A stretch of DNA of 64,000 bases from Burkholderiales bacterium (GTDB lineage: Bacteria; Pseudomonadota; Gammaproteobacteria; Burkholderiales; Eutrophovitaceae): positions 101,818 through 165,817 of the forward strand of contig DATMAN010000101.1 in assembly GCA_035560005.1 (NCBI GenBank). The letters are read 5' to 3'. The translations under genes were made by a program, and so were the position numbers. The notes beneath the pieces are model-generated. The model ran no database searches, had not been told where the DNA came from, and saw only the letters and a list, made by a program, of their open reading frames with translations. Shown here piece by piece: positions 1 to 9,149 of this stretch (within the stretch, counting starts at the first letter, position 1; each line of letters begins with the position of its first letter).

Positions 1-1
1 C

Positions 2-940
2 CGCGTGGCCAGCCTGCTCGCGGGGCGAGTGGTTTCCTCGCCGCGAAGCGTCATGGGGTTGCAGTTCCCCAACCCCGTGGGGCTCGCTGCCGGGCTGGAC
101 AAGAACGCGGAGCACGTCGACGCGCTGTCGGCACTGGGTTTCGGATTCATCGAGGTCGGTACCGTCACCCCGCGACCGCAGCCGGGCAATCCGCCGCCGC
201 GCTTGTTCCGCATTCCGGCGGCGCGCGCGCTCATCAACCGCATGGGTTTCAACAATCTCGGCGTGGAGCGTCTGGTGCTCAACCTGCGCCGCGCGCGCTA
301 TCGCGGGGTGCTCGGCGTGAACATCGGCAAGAACTTCGACACGCCGCTCGAACGCGCGGTCGACGATTATCTGTACTGCCTGCGCAGGGTGCATCCGGTG
401 GCAACCTATGTCGCGGTGAATATCTCTTCGCCCAACACCAGGGACCTTCGCGACTTGCAGCAGGCGGCGCAACTCGACCGGCTGTTGCCGGCCCTGACGG
501 CCGAACGCGACCGGCTTGCCGAGCACACGGGGCGGCGCGTGCCGCTGGTGGTCAAGGTCGCGCCCGACCTCGAGGACGCGCAGATCGATGCGATCGCGAA
601 GCTGCTGGTCGTGCACGGCATCGACGGCGCGATCGCGACCAACACGACCGTGGACCACTCGGGGGTGGCCGGACTGCGACACGGCGCCGAGGCCGGTGGT
701 CTGAGCGGCGCACCGCTCAAGCCGCGCGCCGACGCCGTGCTGCGCCGCCTAGTCGGCGCATTGGGCGGCCGCGTTCCGGTCATCGGCGTGGGCGGTATCC
801 TCACCGGCGCGGATGCACGGGCAAAGCTCGATGCCGGCGCTGCGCTGGTCCAGCTCTACACCGGCCTGGTGTACCGCGGGCCGAGGCTGATCGCCGAAGT
901 GGCGCGCAGCTGCGCACAAGCTCAGCACCACAAGGAATAA
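2..940 (+). CDS. pyrD: dihydroorotate dehydrogenase (quinone), class 2, 5' end missing
   Basis: Oxidises dihydroorotate to orotate in pyrimidine synthesis, using FMN and passing electrons to membrane quinone. The frame is open to the left window edge. Compared with the usual ~335-345 aa, about 30 N-terminal residues (the membrane-associating part) lie outside, so the GTG at 5 is probably not the start. Visible family motifs are [35 protein letters not shown] (with the serine base typical of class 2), ATNTT, and the C-terminal phosphate-binding GVGGI and LVQLYTG. A class 2 enzyme needs no PyrK partner, which makes the FNR-containing flavoprotein 65 bases downstream notable. Identity is secure; only the start is unknown. 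Confidence 0.96.
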   Translation, partial: RVASLLAGRVVSSPRSVMGLQFPNPVGLAAGLDKNAEHVDALSALGFGFIEVGTVTPRPQPGNPPPRLFRIPAARALINRMGFNNLGVERLVLNLRRARYRGVLGVNIGKNFDTPLERAVDDYLYCLRRVHPVATYVAVNISSPNTRDLRDLQQAAQLDRLLPALTAERDRLAEHTGRRVPLVVKVAPDLEDAQIDAIAKLLVVHGIDGAIATNTTVDHSGVAGLRHGAEAGGLSGAPLKPRADAVLRRLVGALGGRVPVIGVGGILTGADARAKLDAGAALVQLYTGLVYRGPRLIAEVARSCAQAQHHKE

Positions 941-957
941 GGGCGGCACGGGGCGGT

Positions 958-966
958 TGCTATAAT
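958..966 (+). promoter_or_regulatory. extended -10 promoter for the flavoprotein fusion gene
   Basis: TGCTATAAT lies in the 65-base gap after pyrD: a perfect TATAAT hexamer with an upstream TG at the extended -10 position. No convincing -35 hexamer sits 17 bases upstream. Transcription would start near 973, about 33 bases before the ATG at 1006, so the fusion gene can be expressed independently of pyrD. Confidence 0.5.
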
Positions 967-1005
967 TTTCCGCCCGTCTTTCACGCTTCCACCCTTGCTT
1001 CCTCC

Positions 1006-4000
1006 ATGAACGCAGTGTCTCCCGCCGCCGCGCCGGCGCTCGAGCTGCACTTCGACGTGCGCTTCGAGGAGCTCTATGCGCGCGAGGGGCTGGTAAAGCT
1101 CGACAAGGCTTTTCTCGGCTTCCTCGCGGCCGCCGACGCCGCTCTCGAGTGCGCCCTTCAAGCAGCCCGACGCGATCCCTCGGCCCTCACGCGCAAAGCG
1201 GAGTCGGAACTGCTGATCGCCCTCGCGCCGTATGTGGAGGACTTCATCGCGCGGCTGTTCGGGATCGAATCCGCGGTGAGTTCCCTCGCCGCGCAACATC
1301 ACCGCCTCGCTCCGCTCTATGCCTGCCGCCGCGCGTTCGTGCAACGCAAGGCGATGAACGCGTTCAAGTCCGAGGAAGCCACCCGGTTCGACGCAGCGGG
1401 ACTGCGAGCGAGACTCGCGCAGTGGTTCGGCGAGCCGTTCTCGGAACTCGCGTTTGCCGTCCACGTCCAGCGCTGGCAGCAGGATGAAGCCGCCAACAGC
1501 GACAAGCTCGATGCGGCCGCGCGTTATGCAGCGTGGGCGGTGCACACTCCGGCCGGTCGCGCGCGCCACGCCCGCGGCGTGTTGTTCAAGGCGCCGCGCA
1601 AGCTCGACTTTCAGCGCCTCGTGCCGGTGGACACCGAGGAACTGGGCGGCGTCACCGTCCATCGCCTGTCGCATCTGCGCCGACGCAACGGCTTCGCGCT
1701 GACCGATCCCGGCACCGACCTCGCCGGAGCGTTGAGCGAAGCGCATTACTGCATCTGGTGCCACGAACAGGGCAAGGATTCGTGCTCGCAGGGACTGAAG
1801 GAAAAGAGCGGTGCGTTCAAGTCCACCGTGTTCGGCGTGCCGCTCGCCGGCTGCCCGCTGGAGGAGAGAATCTCGGAGTTCCACAGACTCAAGGCCGAGG
1901 GCGTGCCGATCGGCGCCTTGGCCATGATCTGCGTCGACAACCCCATGGTCGCCGGCACCGGGCATCGCATCTGCAACGACTGCATGAAGTCCTGCATCTA
2001 CCAGAAGCAGGATCCGGTCAACATCCCGCAAGCCGAAACGCGCACGCTCAAGGACGTACTCGAGCTGCCCTGGGGCTTCGAAGTCTACTCGCTGCTCACC
2101 CGCTGGAATCCGCTGAACCTGCGCCGTCCCTGGCCGGCCCCGCCTTCGGGGCGCCGCGTCCTGATCGCCGGCATGGGCCCCGCAGGCTTCACGCTCGCTC
2201 ATCACCTGCTCAATGACGGCCACACGGTGATCGGTATCGACGGCCTGAAAATCGAACCGCTGCCGGTAGAGCTGAGTGGAGTCGATGCCTTCGGGCGGCG
2301 CGGCCCCTTCCGCCCCGTTTACGACGTCGGCGAGTTGCGCGAGCCGCTCGAGCAGCGGCTGATGGCGGGTTTCGGCGGGGTCGCCGAGTACGGCATCACC
2401 GTGCGCTGGGACAAGAACTTCCTCAAGGTGATCCGCCTGCTGCTGGAACGACGCGCGCAGTTCGCGCTGTACGGCGGCGTGCGCTTTGGCGGCACGCTGG
2501 ACGCCGAAGAAGCGTTCGCGCTGGGCTTCGACCACATCGCGCTCGCCATCGGGGCGGGCAAGCCGACCGTGCTCGATATCCCCAACGGCCTGGCGCGCGG
2601 CGTGCGCACGGCCTCCGACTTCCTCATGGCGCTGCAGCTCACCGGCGCGGCCAAGAACGACTCCATCGCCAACATGCAGCTGCGGCTTCCGGTGGTCGTG
2701 ATCGGCGGGGGGCTCACCGCCATCGACACCGCCACGGAGTCGGCCGCCTACTATCCGCTGCAGGTCGAAAAGTTCCTCCGGCGCTACGAAGTGCTGTGCG
2801 GCGAGCGCGGCGAAGAAGCGGTGCGCGCGCGCTGGAGCGAGGAAGAGCGCATCATCGCCGACGAGTTCCTGGCGCACGCGCGCGCCATTCGCGCGGAGCG
2901 TGCAGCGGCACAGCGGGAGGACCGACCCGCGCGAGTCGCCGAGCTGCTGCAGTCTTGGGGCGGGGTCACGATCGCGTATCGCAAGCGTCTGATCGACAGC
3001 CCGTCGTATACGCTCAACCACGAGGAAGTCGAGAAGGCGCTCGAGGAAGGCATTCGCTTCGCCGAGAACGTCGCACCGCTCGCCGTCGAGGTCGATGCGT
3101 TCGGGCATGCTTGCGCGCTGACGTTGCGCTCGCACCGCACCGGCGCCGACGGCACCACCGAGGAAGCGGTCGTGCAGTGGCCCGCGCGCACCATTCTGGT
3201 TGCGGCCGGTACCCAGCCCAACACGGTCTTGGCGCGCGAGGACAGCGCGCATTTTCCCCTTGACGGACGATATTTCCAGGCCGTCGACGAAGACGGCCAG
3301 CCGGTCAAGCCGGTGCGCAGCGCCAAGCCCGGGCAGCCGCAGGTTCTGCTGCGCAGACAAGCCGACGGGCGCTTCATCAGCTTCTTCGGTGATCTGCATC
3401 CCTCTTTCTTCGGCAACGTCGTCAAGGCCATGGGCGGAGCCAAGCAGGGTTATCCGGTGGTAAGCCGCGTACTGCGCAAAGTCGCTCCGGCCTTCGCAGG
3501 CCCCGACCGGGAATTCCTCGCCCGGCTGGATCTGGAATTGCGCCCGAGCGTGCAGGAAGTGGTGCGACTCACGCCCGACATCGTCGAAGTCATCGTGCGT
3601 GCGCCGCTCGCCGCTCGCCGTTTCCGTCCGGGGCAGTTCTTCCGCCTGCAAAACTACGAAAGCGGGGCGCCGCACATCGACGGCACCCGCCTCGCCATGG
3701 AGGGACTGGCGCTGACCGGTGCCTGGGTGGATCCCACGCGCGGGCTCGTGTCCACCATCGTGCTGGAGATGGGCGGCTCGTCCGATCTGTGCGCACTTCT
3801 GCAGCCCGGCGAGCCGGTCGTTCTCATGGGACCGACCGGCAGCCCGACCGAGATCGCGAGCGGCGAAACCGTGGTGCTCGCCGGCGGCGGGTTGGGAAAC
3901 GCGGTATTGTTTTCGATCGGCGAGGCGTTGCGCCGCGCCGGATCCAGAGTGCTCTACTTTGCCGGCTACAAACGCCGCATCGATCGCTACAAGGTCGGCG

Positions 4001-4515
4001 AGATCCAGGCGGCCGCGGACGTGGTGGTGTGGTGCTGCGACGAGCCGCCGGGGTTCACACCCGACCGGCCCGGCGACCGAGCGTTCGTCGGCAATATCGT
4101 GCAGGCCATGACCGCATACGCCAGAGGCGAGCTCGGGCCGCAGCCGATCCGCTTCGAGGAAGCCGACCGCCTGATCGCGATCGGCTCCGACCGTATGATG
4201 GCGGCGGTGGCCGCCGCGCGCCACGGCGTCCTGGCGCCGCATCTGAAGCCACACCATTTCGCGATCGGCTCGATCAACTCGCCGATGCAGTGCATGATGA
4301 AGGAGATCTGCGCGCAATGCCTGCAGCCGCATGTCGATCCGGTGACCGGCGAGCGCCGTCATGTGTTCTCCTGCTTCAACCAAGATCAGTCGCTCGACAG
4401 CGTGGACTTCAAGGCGCTCGGCGAACGCCTGGCCCAGAACAGCGTGCAGGAAAAGCTCACCGCGCTGTGGATCGATCGCTGCCTGAAGCACGCCGGCCTG
4501 AGAGTTTCGGGCTGA
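1006..4515 (+). CDS. large iron-sulfur flavoprotein: GltD-like oxidoreductase fused to an FNR/PyrK-like module
   Basis: Predicted 1169-aa cytoplasmic NAD(P)H-linked electron-transfer protein of unknown substrate. Residues 1-240 have no domain I recognise. A cysteine-rich section resembling the Fe-S domain of GltD/dihydropyrimidine dehydrogenase follows (CIWC near 248, GCPLEE, then ICNDCMKSC near 322). Next come a GltD-like FAD/NAD(P)H region with GMGPAG near 390 and [10 protein letters not shown] near 565. The C-terminal ~300 residues look like a ferredoxin-reductase module (RFRPGQFF near 872, GGGLGNA near 965) ending in a cysteine cluster near 1095 ([10 protein letters not shown] and a later C), as in PyrK-type subunits. 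Its position beside pyrD suggests a redox role near pyrimidine metabolism, but that is inference. Similar fused oxidoreductases are usually annotated only generically. Confidence 0.8.
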   Translation: MNAVSPAAAPALELHFDVRFEELYAREGLVKLDKAFLGFLAAADAALECALQAARRDPSALTRKAESELLIALAPYVEDFIARLFGIESAVSSLAAQHHRLAPLYACRRAFVQRKAMNAFKSEEATRFDAAGLRARLAQWFGEPFSELAFAVHVQRWQQDEAANSDKLDAAARYAAWAVHTPAGRARHARGVLFKAPRKLDFQRLVPVDTEELGGVTVHRLSHLRRRNGFALTDPGTDLAGALSEAHYCIWCHEQGKDSCSQGLKEKSGAFKSTVFGVPLAGCPLEERISEFHRLKAEGVPIGALAMICVDNPMVAGTGHRICNDCMKSCIYQKQDPVNIPQAETRTLKDVLELPWGFEVYSLLTRWNPLNLRRPWPAPPSGRRVLIAGMGPAGFTLAHHLLNDGHTVIGIDGLKIEPLPVELSGVDAFGRRGPFRPVYDVGELREPLEQRLMAGFGGVAEYGITVRWDKNFLKVIRLLLERRAQFALYGGVRFGGTLDAEEAFALGFDHIALAIGAGKPTVLDIPNGLARGVRTASDFLMALQLTGAAKNDSIANMQLRLPVVVIGGGLTAIDTATESAAYYPLQVEKFLRRYEVLCGERGEEAVRARWSEEERIIADEFLAHARAIRAERAAAQREDRPARVAELLQSWGGVTIAYRKRLIDSPSYTLNHEEVEKALEEGIRFAENVAPLAVEVDAFGHACALTLRSHRTGADGTTEEAVVQWPARTILVAAGTQPNTVLAREDSAHFPLDGRYFQAVDEDGQPVKPVRSAKPGQPQVLLRRQADGRFISFFGDLHPSFFGNVVKAMGGAKQGYPVVSRVLRKVAPAFAGPDREFLARLDLELRPSVQEVVRLTPDIVEVIVRAPLAARRFRPGQFFRLQNYESGAPHIDGTRLAMEGLALTGAWVDPTRGLVSTIVLEMGGSSDLCALLQPGEPVVLMGPTGSPTEIASGETVVLAGGGLGNAVLFSIGEALRRAGSRVLYFAGYKRRIDRYKVGEIQAAADVVVWCCDEPPGFTPDRPGDRAFVGNIVQAMTAYARGELGPQPIRFEEADRLIAIGSDRMMAAVAAARHGVLAPHLKPHHFAIGSINSPMQCMMKEICAQCLQPHVDPVTGERRHVFSCFNQDQSLDSVDFKALGERLAQNSVQEKLTALWIDRCLKHAGLRVSG

Positions 4516-4520
4516 AGTCG

Positions 4521-5210
4521 ATGACGAGCCTTGTCGACAGGATCGACGCGCTGCTGCCGCAAACGCAGTGCACGCGCTGCGGATATCCGTCCTGTGGCGA
4601 CTACGCGCGGGCCATCGCCGCGGGCGAGGCGGAGATCAACCAGTGCCCGCCCGGCGGCGAGGCCACGATCCGCCAGCTCGCCGCCCTGCTGGAGCGCCCC
4701 TACCACCCTCTGAATCCGGTGCACGGCGTGGAGCGGCCGCGCGCCGCCGCACTGATCGACGAGTCGCGCTGCATCGGCTGCACGTTGTGCATTCAGGCCT
4801 GCCCGGTCGACGCGATCGTCGGCGCGCGCAGCCGCATGCACACGGTGCTCACCGAATACTGCACCGGATGCGAGCTGTGCCTTCCACCGTGCCCGGTGGA
4901 CTGCATCGAAATGGTGCCGCTCTCCGAACTGGTGTCCCGCGGCCACCGCGCGGCTGCCGGCCTGATGCAACAGAGCGTGGAGGAGATGGCCCGGATCGCC
5001 CGCGCTCGCCACGCGTGGCGTCGCTCGCGGCTGGAACGAGAACGGCAGGAACGCGAACTCCGGTTTGCCGCAGCAGCGGCCGGCAAGCGGCCCTCGGTCC
5101 GGGCCGAACCCGCAAGCGCCGGGCGCGAACGCAAGCAGCGCATGATCCAGGCGGCGCTGGAGCGGGCCCGGGCGCGCCGCGCAGCGCACGCCAGGCGGCG
5201 GGGCGAATGA
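4521..5210 (+). CDS. rsxB: stand-alone RnfB/RsxB-like ferredoxin
   Basis: 229-aa iron-sulfur electron carrier. The N-terminal Fe-S domain has C17, C20, C25 and C42 (CxxCx4Cx16C, as in RnfB), followed by two 4Fe-4S ferredoxin motifs at C84-C94 and C114-C124. The last ~90 residues are a charged Arg/Glu/Ala-rich helix. The usual RnfB N-terminal membrane helix is absent and no other rnf gene is nearby, so it may not be part of a Rnf complex. The ATG at 4521 lies five bases after the preceding stop. The stop overlaps the start of nth (ATGA). Coupling of an RnfB-like protein with the Fe-S enzyme Nth and a DUF1841 gene is a common betaproteobacterial arrangement. Confidence 0.85.
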   Translation: MTSLVDRIDALLPQTQCTRCGYPSCGDYARAIAAGEAEINQCPPGGEATIRQLAALLERPYHPLNPVHGVERPRAAALIDESRCIGCTLCIQACPVDAIVGARSRMHTVLTEYCTGCELCLPPCPVDCIEMVPLSELVSRGHRAAAGLMQQSVEEMARIARARHAWRRSRLERERQERELRFAAAAAGKRPSVRAEPASAGRERKQRMIQAALERARARRAAHARRRGE

Positions 5211-5920
5211 ACCCGCAGAAGCGCGCGGAAATCTTCCGCCGGTTGCAGGCCGCCAACCCGACGCCCACCACCGAGCTGGAATACCGGACGCCCTTCGAAC
5301 TGCTCGTCGCCGTGATGCTCTCGGCGCAGGCTACCGACAAGTCGGTCAACCTCGCCACGCGAAAGCTGTTTTCCGTCGCGAGTACGCCGGCAGCGATCCT
5401 GGCGCTGGGCGAGGAGGGTCTGGTGCCCTTCATCCGCAGCATCGGGCTGTACCGCACCAAGGCGAGGAACATTCTGGCGACCTGCCGCATCCTGCTCGAC
5501 CGGCACCGCGGCGAAGTGCCGCGCGCGCGCGAAGCGCTGGAAGCGCTGCCCGGCGTGGGCCGCAAGACCGCTAACGTGATTCTGAACACCGCCTTCGGCG
5601 AGCCCACCATCGCGGTCGACACGCACATCTTCCGGGTGGCCAACCGTACCGGGATTGCGCCGGGAAAGAACGTCGCGCAGGTCGAACGCAGGCTGCTGCG
5701 AGTCGTGCCGAAGCCCTACCGCAAGGACGCCCATCACTGGCTGATCCTGCACGGCCGCTACGTGTGCAAGGCGCGCAAGCCGGAATGTCCCCGCTGCATC
5801 ATCGTCGACTTGTGTGAATACAGAGACAAGGCTGCGGGCACCGGCATGAATGAAACAGCCGGCCGCAGAGCGGCACGGAACGCCCGCCTCGGAGGGACGC
5901 GCAAACGAACGATCGCCTAA
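5207..5920 (+). CDS. nth: endonuclease III (DNA glycosylase/AP lyase)
   Basis: 237-aa base-excision-repair enzyme removing oxidised pyrimidines and cleaving the abasic site. The helix-hairpin-helix [11 protein letters not shown] carries catalytic K120, and AVDTH carries D138; both numbers match E. coli Nth. The 4Fe-4S loop is [17 protein letters not shown] (Cx6Cx2Cx5C). The start overlaps the stop of the ferredoxin gene by four bases (ATGA), implying coupled translation. After the Fe-S loop there is a basic tail of about 30 residues not needed in E. coli Nth. Confidence 0.97.
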   Translation: MNPQKRAEIFRRLQAANPTPTTELEYRTPFELLVAVMLSAQATDKSVNLATRKLFSVASTPAAILALGEEGLVPFIRSIGLYRTKARNILATCRILLDRHRGEVPRAREALEALPGVGRKTANVILNTAFGEPTIAVDTHIFRVANRTGIAPGKNVAQVERRLLRVVPKPYRKDAHHWLILHGRYVCKARKPECPRCIIVDLCEYRDKAAGTGMNETAGRRAARNARLGGTRKRTIA

Positions 5921-5953
5921 CAAGCCATTTCCTCGTCCTTCATACCTCCTCAC

Positions 5954-6385
5954 ATGTTTGCCCCCACGCGAGAACAGGCCCGGCAGTTCTTCTTCGAAAC
6001 CTGGCGCCGCTATCGCGCCGGCCGGCCGCTCGAAGGATTGCAGCAGACCGCTCTGCCGCTGCTGCTGCTGCACCCGGAGTACCATCCGTTGCTGGATCGG
6101 CCGGAGCACTACCTCCACAAGAACTGGCTACCCGACGAGGGCGCTCTCAACCCGTTCCTGCACCTGAGCCTTCATCTCGCCGTCCAGGAACAGCTTGCAA
6201 TCGATCAGCCGCGCGGCATTCGGGCTCTCTTCGACAAGCTCCGGGCAAGGCTGGGCGAAGAGCACGACGCGTTGCACGCGCTGGTCGAGTGCCTCGGGGA
6301 AACGATGTGGCAGGCGCAGCGCGCCACGGCACCACCCGACGAGCATCTCTACCTCGAGTGCGTCAGCCGCCGCCTCGCGGCCTGA
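5954..6385 (+). CDS. DUF1841 family protein
   Basis: 143-aa protein of unknown function, rich in His, Leu and aromatic residues, with no signal peptide or membrane segment. Recognisable features are the start FAPTREQARQFFFETWRRY and the central HPEYHPLLD and HLSLHLAVQEQL segments, typical of this small betaproteobacterial family that follows nth. The His-rich HPxYH and HLSLHL stretches could bind metal, but that is only a guess. It is likely the last gene of the rsxB-nth operon; a strong hairpin terminator follows about 30 bases downstream. Confidence 0.8.
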   Translation: MFAPTREQARQFFFETWRRYRAGRPLEGLQQTALPLLLLHPEYHPLLDRPEHYLHKNWLPDEGALNPFLHLSLHLAVQEQLAIDQPRGIRALFDKLRARLGEEHDALHALVECLGETMWQAQRATAPPDEHLYLECVSRRLAA

Positions 6386-6407
6386 CGAGCCTCGGGACTG
6401 CGCAGAC

Positions 6408-6436
6408 AAAAAAAGAGGAGCCGTCGGCTCCTCTTT
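6408..6436 (-). terminator. bidirectional intrinsic terminator between DUF1841 and the cytochrome operon
   Basis: Perfect 8-bp stem GAGGAGCC/GGCTCCTC (6415-6422 with 6426-6433) and a 3-base loop. It is flanked by seven A on the left and TTT on the right. Read on the minus strand it ends in seven U and is a strong terminator for the cytochrome genes; on the plus strand it is weaker. It separates two convergent operons. Confidence 0.85.
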
Positions 6437-6461
6437 CCCATCCCCGCCTGCGCCGGAAGCG

Positions 6462-6800
6462 CTAGTACCTCGTGTAGAGCTCGCTTTTCTGCTGGGCGAA
6501 GTACGCCGCCAGGTCCCGGATCTCCTGTTCGGACAGGCCGCCAACCATGGCACCCATGATCGGATTCTTGCGCGCGCCGGACTGGTAATCGCGCAGCGCC
6601 TTGGCCAGATAGTCCGCGTGTTGCCCGCCGAGCTTGGGCGTGTCCGGCGTGTTGGGCTTGTTGCCGTCCTCGCCGTGACAGGCCGCACAAACCTGTTGCA
6701 CCTTGTCCCGCGCCGCCGCCGGATTGCCGCCGGCAAGGGAGGCGCCGGAGGCAAGAACGAACGCGCAGGCCGCCGCGCTCGCAAGCATTCTGTTCATCAT
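6462..6800 (-). CDS. small periplasmic c-type cytochrome (class I)
   Basis: 112-aa exported monohaem cytochrome. A signal peptide (residues 1-23, cleaved near SLA-GG) is followed by the haem site CAACH at 38-42. A Met-containing segment, NPIMGAMVGGL, is the probable distal ligand. I chose the ATG at 6800 because GGGGAA lies eight bases upstream; an earlier in-frame ATG at 6827 would put non-signal residues in front. It resembles half of a cytochrome c4 and lies 30 bases downstream of a paralogue of the same size. Together the two genes could supply electron acceptors for the SoxYZ-like/MBL genes upstream on the same strand. Confidence 0.9.
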   Translation of the reverse strand: MMNRMLASAAACAFVLASGASLAGGNPAAARDKVQQVCAACHGEDGNKPNTPDTPKLGGQHADYLAKALRDYQSGARKNPIMGAMVGGLSEQEIRDLAAYFAQQKSELYTRY

Positions 6801-6830
6801 GTTCGTCGTTCCCCGATGAGCGTGCATGGA

Positions 6831-7160
6831 TTACTTGGCAGGCTGCGCATAGTAGGCCGCGAGGTCCGCCATGTCCTGCTCGGTCAGGCTTGCGGCGATG
6901 CCGACCATCGAGGGATGGCTGCGCTCGCCCGACTTGTAGGCCTTCAAGGCGCTGACGATGTAGGCGGCGCTCTGTCCGCCGATCTTGGGTACCGAGTACA
7001 CCTCCGGATAGGCGGTCCGGAAACCCTTGATGCCGTGACAGCCGGCGCACATTGCGTTCTTCTGCTTCCCGGCTGCCGGGTCCCCCTGGGCCAGCAGCGG
7101 CGCAGAGGCGAGCACCGCGACCGCGGCCAGACCGGCGAGCGTCAGGCTGGAAGGTTTCAT
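6831..7160 (-). CDS. small periplasmic c-type cytochrome (class I), paralogue
   Basis: 109-aa exported monohaem cytochrome. The signal peptide is residues 1-24 (cleavage near LLA-QG), the haem motif CAGCH is at 38-42, and a likely Met ligand lies in HPSMVGIA. It is about half identical by eye to the next gene, with matching spacing from signal to haem (both C38-H42), so the pair is a tandem duplication or a split c4-type dihaem cytochrome. The ATG at 7160 is chosen because the signal peptide begins there. It is on the same strand as the SoxYZ-like carrier 80 bases upstream. Confidence 0.9.
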   Translation of the reverse strand: MKPSSLTLAGLAAVAVLASAPLLAQGDPAAGKQKNAMCAGCHGIKGFRTAYPEVYSVPKIGGQSAAYIVSALKAYKSGERSHPSMVGIAASLTEQDMADLAAYYAQPAK

Positions 7161-7239
7161 TGCTTGTTCTTTCTGAGGCTGGTTGAAAAACCGCGCAACT
7201 TTAGCGGAAGCCGCGCGCCGCGGCAACGTCGCCGCTGCC

Positions 7240-8067
7240 TCAACCTCCCGGCAGTTCCGCGCCCTCGGTCACTCGCAGCTCCTGCTCGTATACCCGATCG
7301 TGGGTGTCCTCGACCTGCACGCGCAGCCGTCCCTCTTCCCTCGGGAGGAAGTAAAAACGGAAGACGGGATTGTCCGAGAGGGAAAAATCGACCTGCGCAC
7401 TCATCACCGGCATGCCGTTGTAGGTCACGTTCACCCCGCGAACGAACTGCGGCGTCTTGCCTGGATCGAAGTCGGCGGCGAGCGGCGATTCGTTGGGATG
7501 CCTGATCTGCACCTGGATCAGGTTGGGCCGGTTCAAGCGGAAGGTATCGTCCCCCCGGAACCGCATCTTCCCGAGCAGCGCGGCGGGGACGGCGTTCTTG
7601 CCCATGGGCGCCGAGCAACCACCCGCCGCCTTGACCCAGCGCTGCGCCATGTACAGGCGCCCGTCGTTCATCTCCGCCACGGCGCGCACGAAGCTGTAGT
7701 CTTCGAAGCGCAGCCGCGTCTCCACCTTCACGCGCCCGCTCTCCGGCGTGAAATGGAAAATCCCGGCCGTGGGCGACGGGTTGCGCTCCACGATCAGATA
7801 GACCGTCTTGATGTATTCCTGGGGCGCCTGATCGATCAGCGCGTTGACCATTACGGGCACGGTCGAGGCGTCGTCGGCACGGGTGTTCAGGTACACGGCG
7901 AGCACTGGTCGGTCGTCCGGATTGAGGGTGCGATCTCCGAACAGCAGCGTGCGGATCGTCGGCCAGTAAGGGCTCTTGTCCGGATCGGGCTCGGCCTTCT
8001 CGTTGGCAGACACCCCGGCCGAGGCCAGGGCGAGGACTGCGGCCAGGCAGCGTAGCGTGCTCCCCAT
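7240..8067 (-). CDS. quinoprotein-associated SoxYZ-like carrier protein
   Basis: 275-aa periplasmic protein with a signal peptide (about residues 1-21, cleavage near VSA-NE). The N-terminal part resembles SoxY and ends near a single cysteine in GGCSAP (about residue 151), in place of the SoxY swinging-arm GGCGG. The C-terminal ~100 residues resemble SoxZ (immunoglobulin-like, with NLIQVQIRHP and a late FRFYFLP strand). Fusions of this type occur with PQQ-dependent dehydrogenases rather than thiosulfate oxidation and are thought to act as a carrier; substrate unknown. The ATG at 8067 follows AGAGG and starts the signal peptide. Neighbours are two cytochromes and two MBL-fold proteins, but no sox or xox gene is in view. 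Confidence 0.85.
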   Translation of the reverse strand: MGSTLRCLAAVLALASAGVSANEKAEPDPDKSPYWPTIRTLLFGDRTLNPDDRPVLAVYLNTRADDASTVPVMVNALIDQAPQEYIKTVYLIVERNPSPTAGIFHFTPESGRVKVETRLRFEDYSFVRAVAEMNDGRLYMAQRWVKAAGGCSAPMGKNAVPAALLGKMRFRGDDTFRLNRPNLIQVQIRHPNESPLAADFDPGKTPQFVRGVNVTYNGMPVMSAQVDFSLSDNPVFRFYFLPREEGRLRVQVEDTHDRVYEQELRVTEGAELPGG

Positions 8068-8114
8068 ACTGCGACCTCTCGATTCCTTTCCACCCATTGC
8101 GCGGCGAGTATAGC

Positions 8115-9038
8115 TCACTCCCACTCGAGCTCCGTGTAGGCCGTGGTGACGTTGCGCCGGTGATAGGTCTCGAAATTGACCCACTTGCCCCTTTCGGAGA
8201 GTCCCACTTCATCGAGAGCCTGCATCAACGTGCGGCCGCGTCTGATCGCCGCGCGCGTCTCCCCGAGAATCACGCCGAAGTAGTACTCCTGCGGGTCGAG
8301 CGCCGCCGGCCAGGAGGTGCGCGTGCGGCCGTGTCCCGGCACGACATGCGCGGCAACGACGGCGCGAAGCTCGCGCATGACCGCAAGGAATCCCGTGACG
8401 TTCGAATCCAGCACCGGCGTGTGATCGACGAACAGCAGATCGCCGAGCCACAGCGTCTTCGTGCTTCGATCGAAGACCGTGAGGTCGTTGTCGGTGTGCG
8501 CCGGCGCCCAGGCCCTGATCTCCACCGTGCGCCCGCCGAGGTCGAGCACGAGCGTCTGAGCGGTTCCCACGGTGCGCGTCGGCGCAACCGCCTCCGAACC
8601 GGTCGCGGCATCCCCGAGATCGCGCCTGAGCGCGTTGAGATCCGTGCGCGCCCGGGCGGCAAGCCGGCGCGGCAGGTTTTCGTGTCCGATCACTTCCGGC
8701 CGGTCCGCGCGAAACGCCGCCGCCCCGAAGTAGTGGTCGGGATGCGCGTGGGTGATGACCAGATGGCACACCGGCGTGCGCGTGACGCCTGCGATCGCCG
8801 CGCGCAGCCGCTCGCCCAGGGCGTGCGAGCCGCCCGAGTCGATCACCAGCACGCAGCGCTCGCCGACGATGAAGCCGATGTTGGCGTTGTCGCCAAGGTT
8901 GGCGGCCGAACGTTCCTCGTGCGAGCCGTAGTGGACGAAGTTTCCCGGTGCGATCTCGCTCAGCGCCAGGGGTTCCTGGGCGCGGGTCGACGCCGCGAAT
9001 GCGGCGAGCCACAACGCGGCGGCCAGAGAATGTCTCAC
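8115..9038 (-). CDS. quinoprotein relay system zinc metallohydrolase, MBL fold, intact active site
   Basis: 307-aa exported metallo-beta-lactamase-fold hydrolase related to SoxH. Zinc-ligand motifs are complete: THAHPDH, GHE, GDLLF with the bridging Asp, and VPGHGR. The signal peptide (RHSLAAALWLAAFAAS, cleavage near TRA-QE) begins right at the GTG at 9038, which I take as the start; an ATG at 9107 would add 23 non-signal residues. The substrate is unknown; the family occurs with SoxYZ-like carriers and PQQ enzymes, perhaps releasing a product from the carrier cysteine. It is divergent from a paralogue whose zinc site is destroyed. Confidence 0.85.
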   Translation of the reverse strand: MRHSLAAALWLAAFAASTRAQEPLALSEIAPGNFVHYGSHEERSAANLGDNANIGFIVGERCVLVIDSGGSHALGERLRAAIAGVTRTPVCHLVITHAHPDHYFGAAAFRADRPEVIGHENLPRRLAARARTDLNALRRDLGDAATGSEAVAPTRTVGTAQTLVLDLGGRTVEIRAWAPAHTDNDLTVFDRSTKTLWLGDLLFVDHTPVLDSNVTGFLAVMRELRAVVAAHVVPGHGRTRTSWPAALDPQEYYFGVILGETRAAIRRGRTLMQALDEVGLSERGKWVNFETYHRRNVTTAYTELEWE

Positions 9039-9149
9039 GGTTTCGCGATCCAGGGGCGGGGGCGATCGATGGTAGCAGACCGGCCAGACGGTTGCGAAGG
9101 CGGACACGCTCGGGTAGCGTTCGCCGTTGCGCGGCCTTACCGATCGTCG

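Noticed and set aside
922-4491. Very long open frame on the opposite strand of the flavoprotein fusion gene
   Set aside because: It is the codon-position shadow of a GC-rich gene: composition dominated by Arg, Ala, Gly, His and Gln, no domain, no ribosome-binding site, and the plus strand has a clear multi-domain protein.
4521-5210. Evidence for a full Rnf complex
   Set aside because: Only an RnfB-like ferredoxin without a membrane anchor is present; no rnfA, C, D, G or E in the window.
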